From: Spirochaetia bacterium
GTDB lineage: Bacteria > Spirochaetota > UBA4802 > UBA5550
Direction of reading: 5' to 3'
Length of the DNA stretch: 5,600 nucleotides
Assembly: GCA_031289575.1 (NCBI GenBank)
Contig: JAITPE010000109.1
Coordinates: forward strand, 1-5,600
The notes beneath the pieces are model-generated. The model ran no database searches, had not been told where the DNA came from, and saw only the letters and a list, made by a program, of their open reading frames with translations. Each line of letters begins with the position of its first letter. Position 1 is the first letter of the stretch. A program made the translations under genes and the position numbers. Shown piece by piece: positions 1 through 5,084 of the stretch.

Positions 1-542
1 GAATCAGGGACGATATTGCCGAGAGAGGAACTGAGCCGCTTTACGATGAACTGTTGGTGATTGACCCTTCTTTTGCCGGGAAAATCCACCCAAACGACCG
101 TCAGCGCATAATGAGAGGTCTTGAGGTATATCGGGGACCAGGGCGCCCGCTCAGCTGGTACTACAGAGAGAAAAACGGGCACGAGTCCGATGAGACTCTT
201 TACATAGGTCTTTACGATGAGAGAGAATCATTGAACGATCGCATAAATGAGAGAGTAGATGCAATGATTGCTTCCGGTTTTGCCGATGAGGTAAAGAACC
301 TCAGGGAAATGGGTTACACTCCGGAGCTTAAATCTATGAAATCAATAGGCTATGCCGAACTCAACCGTTTTTTAGACGGACTTATGGATTTTAAGGATGC
401 CGTAGACGCAATAAAAAAGGAAACCAGACACTACGCCAAAAGGCAGATGACCTGGTTTAGGCGGAATAAAAAAATAAATTGGTTTAAACCTGATAAAAAA
501 GACGCTCTTTATCAGTATGTATTCAAGTGGCTAAATAAATAA
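1..542 (+). CDS. miaA: tRNA dimethylallyltransferase MiaA (3' part, 5' end outside window)
   Basis: MiaA transfers a dimethylallyl group to N6 of A37 in tRNAs that read U-starting codons, improving decoding. The reading frame is open from the left edge, so about 180 of the usual 300 or so residues are present and the N-terminal P-loop part lies outside. Family motifs visible: IHPNDRQRIMRGLEVYR, followed by GRPLS (usually TGKPLS), then the C-terminal RVDAMIASGFADEV, SIGYAE and TRHYAKRQMTWFRR segments, which belong to the tRNA-binding half. An in-frame TTG at 54 is internal and not a real start, because the frame upstream (ending YDELLVIDP) is already MiaA-like. The stop TAA is followed 15 bases later by hfq, the classical miaA-hfq order, so the two are probably co-transcribed. 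The identity is secure. Confidence 0.96.
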   Translation, partial: IRDDIAERGTEPLYDELLVIDPSFAGKIHPNDRQRIMRGLEVYRGPGRPLSWYYREKNGHESDETLYIGLYDERESLNDRINERVDAMIASGFADEVKNLREMGYTPELKSMKSIGYAELNRFLDGLMDFKDAVDAIKKETRHYAKRQMTWFRRNKKINWFKPDKKDALYQYVFKWLNK

Positions 543-557
543 AAACAGGAGTATTTC

Positions 558-800
558 ATGGGCAAACAAATTGGTAATCTGCAGGATGTTTTCCTGAATA
601 ACGCAAGAAGAGAAAAGTGCGATATAACCGTCTATCTTGTAAACGGGGTACCCCTCAAAGGACGCGTCCTGAGTTTTGACAACTTCACGCTCATGCTTGA
701 GGTTGACAAGAAACAAAATATGGTATATAAACACGCGATTTCCACAATTGTTCCATTTAAACCGGTACCATTTAGGGATGAATCCGAAGAAGAGCAATGA
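558..800 (+). CDS. hfq: RNA chaperone Hfq
   Basis: Hfq is a hexameric Sm-like ring that pairs small RNAs with mRNAs. The 80-residue product has the whole fold: N-terminal helix [14 protein letters not shown] (residues 7-20), Sm1 strand region [11 protein letters not shown] (25-35), FDNF (40-43) and the diagnostic Sm2 motif YKHAIS (57-62) followed by TIVP. By analogy with E. coli, Q9, F43, K58 and H59 line the proximal face for U-rich RNA, R17/R18/K20 form the basic rim, and Y26 is a distal-face residue. The distal-site Lys31 of E. coli is Pro32 here. The short tail is acidic (DESEEEQ), like the acidic tip that helps release RNA in E. coli. The start is set by AGGAG at 547-551, six bases before the ATG. 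The stop overlaps the next start (ATGA). Confidence 0.98.
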   Translation: MGKQIGNLQDVFLNNARREKCDITVYLVNGVPLKGRVLSFDNFTLMLEVDKKQNMVYKHAISTIVPFKPVPFRDESEEEQ

Positions 801-1786
801 AAATACTCTTAAAGATACTTTTTCTTCTTTTGGCCGCCGCCGCTGTTTACGCCGGGTTTTCGGCGTACAATCCGGTACGCGGCGGCATGGCTGCTGTTGT
901 TGCCGACAAAAAATCGGGCAATGTTGTCTCTGTTATAGCCAAAGAGCGGCGGTTCGTGCCTTATAGCGCGCTTACATGGAAATATTCGGTTGAAATGCTG
1001 CCTCTGAAATCATCCGTGATGAGAGACATACGCGTTGACATTCCGGCCTTAAAAGAATTAGACCGGGACGCCTTCAGCATCATCATTCCTATTAAGGTTG
1101 ATTTTACCATAAGGCCGGAACTGCCCAACCTTAATCTGCTCAAAAACGCCGCGGCCGGCTTTACCGAGCTGCTTGAAAGAGAACTCAAGGCCGAGCTGGG
1201 CTTTCTTCTGCAAGATTATCTCACCCCGGCATACAGGAGCGCAGCCCTTATCGAGGCAAGGGATGATATCATAAAAAAACTTAATGAAACAATATCAGCC
1301 AAATTCGCAAATGAGGGAATAAATATTGATGATCTAAGGTACATGAGCGCCATATCGCTGCCCGATAACAGGCGCTACGAAGAAGGGTTAGTTTATTTAG
1401 AAAATCTGCGCCGAATGCTGATCGAGAATGATCGAAAGCTCATAGAAATAAAGGGACAGCTTGAGAGAGACGCTCAATCAACCGAAAGCCTTTATAAAAA
1501 ATACCGCGAAATATCGCTCATCATAAACGAAAATCCGGCTATCTTAAAATATATTTATATTGACAAAATGGCGGGCAATCTTAAATTGATAATTTCATCT
1601 GACAAAAGCGCTTTTCCCGCTTTTCTTGACGAAAACGCCGGGGCTTACAGAGAAAATAAAAGCAAAGAAAATAAAGAACACAAAGAAAATAAAGCAAGCA
1701 GAGAAGAACCCAATAAAGAAACCAAAGAAAGTAAAGAAACCAAAACTGATAACAGCATAAATACTGCTGAACAAGGAGAACAGTAA
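797..1786 (+). CDS. SPFH/prohibitin-like (band 7) membrane-anchored protein, HflC/HflK-like position
   Basis: The 329-residue product starts with a hydrophobic signal anchor ([19 protein letters not shown], residues 2-20) and is probably periplasmic or extracytoplasmic. Residues 28-108 read as an SPFH domain: strands around [17 protein letters not shown] and [20 protein letters not shown], then [18 protein letters not shown]. Residues 155-190 ([34 protein letters not shown]) match the usual band-7 helix plus 'GI.i..i.i..i.lP' strand. A charged helical stretch (195-240) follows, then a low-complexity Lys/Glu/Asn/Thr tail (285-316). It overlaps hfq by four bases and has only a weak purine stretch before the ATG, which suggests translational coupling. 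In enterobacteria the SPFH pair hflK-hflC lies downstream of hfq, which supports the call, but sequence similarity by eye is modest and the exact subfamily and function are unknown. Confidence 0.62.
   Translation: MKILLKILFLLLAAAAVYAGFSAYNPVRGGMAAVVADKKSGNVVSVIAKERRFVPYSALTWKYSVEMLPLKSSVMRDIRVDIPALKELDRDAFSIIIPIKVDFTIRPELPNLNLLKNAAAGFTELLERELKAELGFLLQDYLTPAYRSAALIEARDDIIKKLNETISAKFANEGINIDDLRYMSAISLPDNRRYEEGLVYLENLRRMLIENDRKLIEIKGQLERDAQSTESLYKKYREISLIINENPAILKYIYIDKMAGNLKLIISSDKSAFPAFLDENAGAYRENKSKENKEHKENKASREEPNKETKESKETKTDNSINTAEQGEQ
1649..1748 (+). repeat. A-rich KE(N/T/S) low-complexity coding repeat
   Basis: Imperfect purine-only units such as AAAGAAAATAAAG, AAAGAAACCAAAG and AAAGAAAGTAAAG encode the hydrophilic tail ([10 protein letters not shown] then [10 protein letters not shown]) of the SPFH-like protein. 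The tract shows almost no pyrimidines on the coding strand and could expand or contract. It also creates Phe/Leu-rich open frames on the opposite strand that are not genes. Confidence 0.7.
1773..1778 (+). promoter_or_regulatory. Shine-Dalgarno AAGGAG of the 29-codon gene
   Basis: AAGGAG lies seven bases before the ATG at 1786, inside the last codons of the SPFH-like gene. Its quality and spacing are a main reason to accept the very short downstream frame as a gene. Confidence 0.7.
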
Positions 1787-1875
1787 TGCCCTGTGGTAAA
1801 AAAAAGAAACGTAAAAAAATAGCAAACCATAAGCGCAAAAAACGCAGAAGACAGAACAGGCACAAGAAAAAATAG
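1786..1875 (+). CDS. 29-residue highly basic protein, bS22/mS38 (AURKAIP1/COX24)-like
   Basis: A 29-codon frame starts at the ATG that overlaps the SPFH stop (TAATG) and ends at TAG just before the terminator. The product starts [11 protein letters not shown] and ends RRRQNRHKKK. It has 12 Lys and 6 Arg, two His and no acidic residue. Its layout (basic run, then a central HK.KKR, then RHKKK) resembles the short bacterial AURKAIP1/COX24-domain proteins, known as bS22 in mycobacterial ribosomes and mS38 in mitochondria, and I recall very similar MPSGKKRKRHK-type peptides in other bacteria. Its inferred role is binding rRNA in the small subunit. The Shine-Dalgarno, the stop-start overlap and the position before the terminator all support a translated last gene of the hfq operon. 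Alternatives are a Thx-type ribosomal peptide or, less likely, a chance frame in A-rich DNA. Confidence 0.72.
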   Translation: MPCGKKKKRKKIANHKRKKRRRQNRHKKK

Positions 1876-1896
1876 CGATTTCGAGCAGCTACAGAG

Positions 1897-1920
1897 AGAT
1901 TGGCTAAGCCAATCTTTTTT
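1897..1920 (+). terminator. Rho-independent terminator of the miaA-hfq operon
   Basis: AGATTGGC, loop TAA and GCCAATCT form an uninterrupted 8-bp stem, followed immediately by a run of six T. It starts 21 bases after the stop of the 29-codon gene, as expected for the end of the operon. Confidence 0.88.
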
Positions 1921-1928
1921 AGTATAAC
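1900..1928 (+). promoter_or_regulatory. Candidate sigma-70 promoter TTGGCT-N17-TATAAC overlapping the terminator
   Basis: TTGGCT (1900-1905, 4/6 to TTGACA) is separated by exactly 17 bases from TATAAC (1923-1928, 5/6 to TATAAT). The -35 lies in the terminator stem and the -10 touches the ATG at 1929. Expected transcription would begin near 1935, inside the annotated gene, so either the match is fortuitous or the gene's start is not the ATG. Confidence 0.35.
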
Positions 1929-2636
1929 ATGCAAAAAACAAATAAAACCGCTGAACAAAACAGCTCTTCCTGGAAAAAACGTCCTTCCGAAATCAGAGGG
2001 TACCAGTCCGCTTATTATCTCACGGATGATAAAAACGACTATATCAGGATTGATTACAATACGAAGGTGAAAAAAATACGTTTGTATGTTGAGATAGCAA
2101 AAGAAGGGAGCTGTCCGTATTTTGCAACAATTACCGAGGGCAGAGTAATAGCGGAAAAGAACATGCTCACCAAGCGCTCTTTTGGTTTTTCGCAGATATT
2201 CGCGTCTAAAGCAGGCATTATCTCAACCATTCCGGATGAAAGTATGCTCAAACTCTTTGCCGGCAATTACGGGATTCCCGCCGCGGCTGTCAAGGAAACC
2301 AAGGAAAAACGCCTGCGGGAAACCAAGGAAAAGTATTTCGCGAAAAAAGAAGTCTCTGCCGCGCAAAGCTATTATTCGGACGACAAAAATACCGGTTTGT
2401 CCGTAAAAGGCCTGTTCAAAGACTTTTTTGAAACTATTCTGGGGGCCGTGCTTTCGATAGGCGTGTTCTATTTCTTGGATAACAGTTTTATCGCTATGGG
2501 AATCTGTGCGGCCTTTTTCGGAGTGATCATGAGCATATTTGACTTGTTTATACGGGGGAAAAGTAATCCCATTAAATCGCTTTTTTTCTTTGTTACGGGC
2601 ATTATATTGTATATATACGGGTATTATCTCATATAA
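1929..2636 (+). CDS. Unrecognised protein with three C-terminal membrane segments
   Basis: I do not recognise this 235-residue protein. Residues 1-115 look soluble and beta-rich (GYQSAYYLTDDKNDYIRIDY, KKIRLYVEIAKEG, FATITEGRVI). Residues 121-141 are a charged helical linker with a duplicated ETKEK. Hydrophobic segments lie at about 166-183, 187-207 and 216-234, the last ending at the C-terminus, so the N-terminal part is presumably cytoplasmic or tethered at the membrane. The start is uncertain: ATG 1929 has no Shine-Dalgarno, sits in the tail of the upstream terminator and abuts a TATAAC box. No in-frame ATG, GTG or TTG follows until residue 79. It is separated by a terminator from the hfq operon and by 146 bases from cheW. 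No function is proposed. Confidence 0.72.
   Translation: MQKTNKTAEQNSSSWKKRPSEIRGYQSAYYLTDDKNDYIRIDYNTKVKKIRLYVEIAKEGSCPYFATITEGRVIAEKNMLTKRSFGFSQIFASKAGIISTIPDESMLKLFAGNYGIPAAAVKETKEKRLRETKEKYFAKKEVSAAQSYYSDDKNTGLSVKGLFKDFFETILGAVLSIGVFYFLDNSFIAMGICAAFFGVIMSIFDLFIRGKSNPIKSLFFFVTGIILYIYGYYLI
2294..2332 (+). repeat. 15-bp direct repeat GGAAACCAAGGAAAA (two copies, 24-bp period)
   Basis: Identical copies at 2294-2308 and 2318-2332 encode ETKEK twice, eight codons apart, in the charged linker of the membrane protein. This is an in-frame internal duplication of one helix segment and resembles in composition the KETKE tail of the upstream SPFH-like protein. Confidence 0.75.
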
Positions 2637-2736
2637 ATGGCGGCAAAGCCTCAAAGAAGCCAAAAAGTTATGAAAAAATTTTGCTTAAAGTACGAAATAT
2701 TAAACAAGGATTAATTTTATGCTTGATAAAGAACCG

Positions 2737-2764
2737 TTGACATTCTACGTTCCCCAAGTATTTT
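2737..2764 (+). promoter_or_regulatory. Candidate sigma-70 promoter upstream of cheW
   Basis: A perfect TTGACA (2737-2742) is followed after 16 bases by TATTTT (2759-2764, 4/6). Transcription would begin around 2771, giving cheW a leader of only about 12 bases without a recognisable Shine-Dalgarno. The rest of the 146-base spacer (2637-2782) shows no convincing sigma-28 site, hairpin or gene. Confidence 0.35.
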
Positions 2765-2782
2765 AAGATATGGTAAAAATGT

Positions 2783-3241
2783 ATGGCAACAGAAGTTAAA
2801 CGAGATGTCGGAAAATCAGAGCAGATAGTATGCTTCAAAATAGGAAAAGAGGAATATGGCGTTGATATTCTTCTTGTTCAGGAGATTCTAAAACTGCCTG
2901 ATGTTACCAAGCTGCCGAAAGCGGCCAGTTATGTTCTGGGGGTAATGAATCTGCGCGGCAAGGTTATCCCTGTTGTGGATTTAAGCATAAAATTCGGAAT
3001 AAATACCGGATCACCCTCCAGAGGAATTGTTGTTTCTATAGAGGGCAAGCAGGTTGGATTGGCAATCGACTCGGTAAGCCATGTAGTCCGTATAAACAGC
3101 ACTGAGATAGAACCGCCGCCGCCTGTTGTAAGGGGTATTTCCGGAAAATATATTATTGGAATAGCAAAAATAGAATCGGGATTTGTAGTTATTCTTGATC
3201 TAAGTTCGTTATTTTCTTCCGACGAAATATCGGCTCTTTAA
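2783..3241 (+). CDS. cheW: Chemotaxis coupling protein CheW
   Basis: CheW links methyl-accepting chemoreceptors to the histidine kinase CheA at the inner face of the membrane. The 152-residue product is a single CheW domain of normal length: QIVCFKIGKEEYGVDIL (residues 14-30), VQEILKLPDVTKLP (32-45), the diagnostic GVMNLRGKVIPVVDL (53-67) with FG (71-72), GIVVSIEGKQVGLAIDSVSHVV (81-102) and the last strand pair GIAKIESGFVVILDLSSLF. The start is chosen from family length. ATG 2783 has no good Shine-Dalgarno, and nearby ATGs at 2770 and 2779 are out of frame. No other chemotaxis gene adjoins it, so it may be a lone cheW. Its stop touches the convergent gene, and its last four codons form one arm of a palindrome. 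Confidence 0.96.
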   Translation: MATEVKRDVGKSEQIVCFKIGKEEYGVDILLVQEILKLPDVTKLPKAASYVLGVMNLRGKVIPVVDLSIKFGINTGSPSRGIVVSIEGKQVGLAIDSVSHVVRINSTEIEPPPPVVRGISGKYIIGIAKIESGFVVILDLSSLFSSDEISAL

Positions 3242-3257
3242 TCAAAGAGCCGATATT
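3226..3257. repeat. Perfect 14-bp inverted repeat at the convergent stop codons
   Basis: AATATCGGCTCTTT (3226-3239), loop AATC (3240-3243), AAAGAGCCGATATT (3244-3257). Each arm carries the last codons ATA TCG GCT CTT of one gene (cheW on plus, the dehydrogenase-like gene on minus), and both stop codons are split between arm and loop. The hairpin is strong in either transcript but lacks a T tract on both sides, so it is not a canonical terminator. It may block convergent transcription or protect 3' ends. Confidence 0.85.
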
Positions 3258-4405
3258 AGAATAGCCTCAATTTCTCCGCTGTCGAACTGTTTGGGGCTGT
3301 TTTCCATAAAAGGGTACTTCATGGCCATTTTGGCTATTTCCTTAAGGTCCTGCCTTTGGACATCAAGCGCTCCCAACTTTTGCGGAGCGCCGGTTTCCGA
3401 TTCAAGGCTGCGTACCGCGGCTACCGCCTTTATTGCCGCCTCTATTACTGTTATATCGTTCAGGTTTTCGCCCATTACCTTTGCCATTTGAACATATTTG
3501 CCTGTAGCCGCCGTGAGGTTATACTCCATAATGTAGGGTATAAGCACACCCATCGCATCGGCAAGGCTGATTCCGTCTTTTTTACTAAGAGCCAATCCTA
3601 TAGCCATAGAGGCCGACAAGTACGATGTGGAAAACGCTATCCCCGACATAATAGAGGCGGCCGATATGAACGAAACCATTTCGTAGTCGGCGCCCTCTTT
3701 CAGCAAGAGAGGCAGATTGCGGAAAATCAAATCGATCGCTTTAAGGGCGAATGTATTTACAATGTTGTTGTTCCCCTCTGATATTACCGATTCAATTGCC
3801 ACCGCAAGCGCGGCTAAGCCGTTTTTTACTATATCCGCGGGAGGAAGCATCATAGCAAGCGACGGGTCAATTATGGCAGCCTTGGGGTAAAGGCGTTTGT
3901 CAAAAAATACATGTTTAGCCTTTTCGGTAATATCGGCGACATAAAAAAGAGGATTTATTTCAAATCCAAAAACAGGAAAAGCCGGAATGGTAACAAGGCT
4001 GACCGGAGGATTCCGCAAGTAGGCCTCGTCAAAAATATCGTTACAAAAAATGTAATTATTTATAAGAATCGATACAGCCTTTGCGCAATTTATGGCCTCG
4101 ATTCCGCCGAAACCTATAATCGAACTGCAATTGGCACGTTTTATAAAGTTTACGGCCTCGTCAATATCCTCAGTGTTGGGCTCCTTTGGGAGCTTGTCGT
4201 AAATCATGCAGCCTATGCCCGATTTATTAAGGATATTGCTCATTTGGTCGGCTGTTTTATAGAACATATCAAAATCGGCGGCCGTGAGCAGTATGGCCGT
4301 GCGCTTGCCGAAGGGTTCCATTATATTGGAGATGGCCTTTGTTATGTCCTGCCTAATGAATATATCGGAAGGCAGGCTGAATTCGGGAATTATTACATTG
4401 TTCAA
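3242..4405 (-). CDS. Iron-containing alcohol dehydrogenase fold protein lacking the metal ligands
   Basis: The overall pattern is that of class III (Fe-type) alcohol dehydrogenases: N-terminal FSLPSDIF, nucleotide-loop region GFGGIEAINCAK (usually GGGS..D.AK), YPKAAIIDPSLAMMLPP (usual P..aivDP.l...lP), NGLAALAVAIES and SGIAFSTSYLS with a helical C-terminal domain. Aligned by eye to FucO, the metal ligands Asp196, His200, His263 and His277 correspond to Ala198, Val202, Met267 and Leu281 (numbering from the TTG at 4405), and the TGSE loop reads VFGFE. Both metal and NAD sites therefore look lost, although the frame is intact over about 387 residues, a normal length. The start is uncertain: TTG 4405 fits family length, while TTG 4459 would place the flgM terminator inside the gene. 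It lies directly downstream of flgM and converges on cheW. A regulatory, scaffold or altered-specificity role is possible but not shown. Confidence 0.8.
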   Translation of the reverse strand: MNNVIIPEFSLPSDIFIRQDITKAISNIMEPFGKRTAILLTAADFDMFYKTADQMSNILNKSGIGCMIYDKLPKEPNTEDIDEAVNFIKRANCSSIIGFGGIEAINCAKAVSILINNYIFCNDIFDEAYLRNPPVSLVTIPAFPVFGFEINPLFYVADITEKAKHVFFDKRLYPKAAIIDPSLAMMLPPADIVKNGLAALAVAIESVISEGNNNIVNTFALKAIDLIFRNLPLLLKEGADYEMVSFISAASIMSGIAFSTSYLSASMAIGLALSKKDGISLADAMGVLIPYIMEYNLTAATGKYVQMAKVMGENLNDITVIEAAIKAVAAVRSLESETGAPQKLGALDVQRQDLKEIAKMAMKYPFMENSPKQFDSGEIEAILISAL

Positions 4406-4418
4406 TGGCGGTACCCAT

Positions 4419-4451
4419 AAAAAAAGCGGACATAGTGCAAGTATCTCCGCT
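4419..4451 (-). terminator. Rho-independent terminator of flgM
   Basis: Read on minus: AGCGGA (4451-4446), a G-G mismatch, ATA pairing with TAT around a seven-base loop, TCCGCT (4430-4425), then a run of seven T ending at 4419. It begins 26 bases after the flgM stop. It sits only 13 bases before the likely TTG start of the dehydrogenase-like gene, so that gene either depends on read-through or has an upstream promoter I cannot see. Confidence 0.8.
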
Positions 4452-4477
4452 CTTCGCAATCAGCCTAAAAAGAATGT

Positions 4478-4774
4478 CTATTGTCTCATGAGAAAACTGG
4501 CTATTTTGTCGGCCACCATCTCAAGGATCTTAGTGTCGTTAAAATTGTACGTTCCGTTCTGTACCTGTTCTTTTATAAGGCTAACCCGCTCCGCCCTGTC
4601 AGGATCAGATGTTTCATTTACAATTTGAGTAAACCTCGACATCTCGGCCGCTTTCTTTGCCTCGGAAGAGATCTGAACCGAATCATCTCTCCTCGCTTCT
4701 TTAGGACCTGATACAGGTTTTGACTTTTTTGTATCGGTTATATTGTTTATATTGCCTATCTTATCAATTACCAT
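4478..4774 (-). CDS. flgM: Anti-sigma-28 factor FlgM
   Basis: FlgM binds the flagellar sigma factor FliA/sigma-28 and holds late flagellar genes off until the hook is complete and FlgM is exported. The 98-residue product shows a disordered, polar N-terminal half starting MVIDKIGNI, the conserved DSVQISSEAKKAAE (31-44), and the sigma-binding C-terminal helices DPDRAERVSLIKEQVQNGTY (57-76) and ILEMVADKIASFL (83-95). An ATG five codons upstream (4789) is in frame, but the Shine-Dalgarno GAGAGG at 4787-4782 lies seven bases before ATG 4774 and overlaps the upstream ATG, so 4774 is chosen. A sigma-28-type promoter lies upstream, which fits autoregulation of flgM. The usual flgN/flgK followers are absent: a dehydrogenase-like gene comes next, after a terminator. 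Confidence 0.93.
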   Translation of the reverse strand: MVIDKIGNINNITDTKKSKPVSGPKEARRDDSVQISSEAKKAAEMSRFTQIVNETSDPDRAERVSLIKEQVQNGTYNFNDTKILEMVADKIASFLMRQ

Positions 4775-4781
4775 GTCACTA

Positions 4782-4787
4782 CCTCTC
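4782..4787 (-). promoter_or_regulatory. Shine-Dalgarno GAGAGG deciding the flgM start
   Basis: GAGAGG on minus, seven bases before ATG 4774. The alternative ATG at 4789 overlaps this site and has no comparable purine box in front of it. Confidence 0.6.
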
Positions 4788-4806
4788 ATCTATAAATCTA
4801 TTCACA

Positions 4807-4833
4807 ATATCGGATTATTTTGTCAATTCTTTA
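4807..4833 (-). promoter_or_regulatory. Sigma-28 (FliA/SigD-type) promoter of flgM
   Basis: On minus: TAAA (4833-4830), exactly 15 bases, then TCCGATAT (4814-4807). This matches TAAA-N15-GCCGATAT at 11 of 12 positions. Transcription should begin about 7 bases on, near 4800, leaving a short leader before flgM. A TTGACA (4826-4821) lies in the spacer, but no sigma-70 -10 follows at 16-18 bases, so sigma-28 is the better reading. Confidence 0.82.
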
Positions 4834-4889
4834 ATGAAATAAGCCTTTTTTATGAAAAGACAGCAAATTATTTTTAGGGTAAATCGCCG

Positions 4890-5084
4890 TTAATTTAGCA
4901 TGTTCCTAGCTAATTTGTTTATCTCCGCAATAGTCAATTCCGTTATGTTTGCGATTTCTTCCACCGGCATTTTGCGCAACAGAAGCGCTTGGGCAATTTC
5001 GAGTTTTCCTTCAAGTTTTCCTTCAAGCTTGCCTTCAAGTTTAGTTTCTTTAAGTGTCCTTTCTATCACTTCAGTTATTGACAT
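4890..5084 (-). CDS. Intragenic RpnS-like C-terminal small protein (candidate antitoxin)
   Basis: An internal start in the rpn frame: AGGAGG (5098-5093), eight bases AAAACAAA, then ATG 5084. Translation would give 64 residues: SITEVIERTLKETK, the KLEG repeats, and the terminal helical domain, without the nuclease core. In E. coli, rpn genes are reported to make such C-terminal RpnS proteins from internal starts, and these bind and inhibit the toxic full-length nuclease. The site falls exactly at the linker between the nuclease and the C-terminal domain, and it is the strongest Shine-Dalgarno in the window. That the two products interact here is inference. The alternative is that Glu-Glu-Glu codons produce AGGAGG by chance. 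Confidence 0.66.
   Translation of the reverse strand: MSITEVIERTLKETKLEGKLEGKLEGKLEIAQALLLRKMPVEEIANITELTIAEINKLARNMLN

Noticed and set aside
54..542. A short MiaA starting at the TTG at 54
   Set aside because: The frame is open and MiaA-like upstream to base 1, so the TTG is an internal Leu codon.
1581..1958. Long Phe/Leu-rich minus-strand frames opposite the SPFH tail
   Set aside because: They arise from the purine-rich coding repeat read backwards (TTT/CTT codons), overlap a well-supported operon end and terminator, and have no ribosome site or family resemblance.
2637..2714. 25-codon frame (MAAKPQRSQK...) directly after the membrane-protein stop
   Set aside because: It has no Shine-Dalgarno, no recognisable motif, and begins by chance at the base after the stop; it is too weak to call.
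2701..2729. Sigma-28 promoter upstream of cheW (TAAA ... CTTGATAA)
   Set aside because: The spacer is 17 rather than 15 bases and only GATAA of the -10 matches, far weaker than the flgM promoter.
3356..4420. Open plus-strand frames opposite the dehydrogenase-like gene
   Set aside because: The minus-strand product matches the iron-ADH fold over its full length; the plus-strand frames are several unrelated fragments without starts or motifs.
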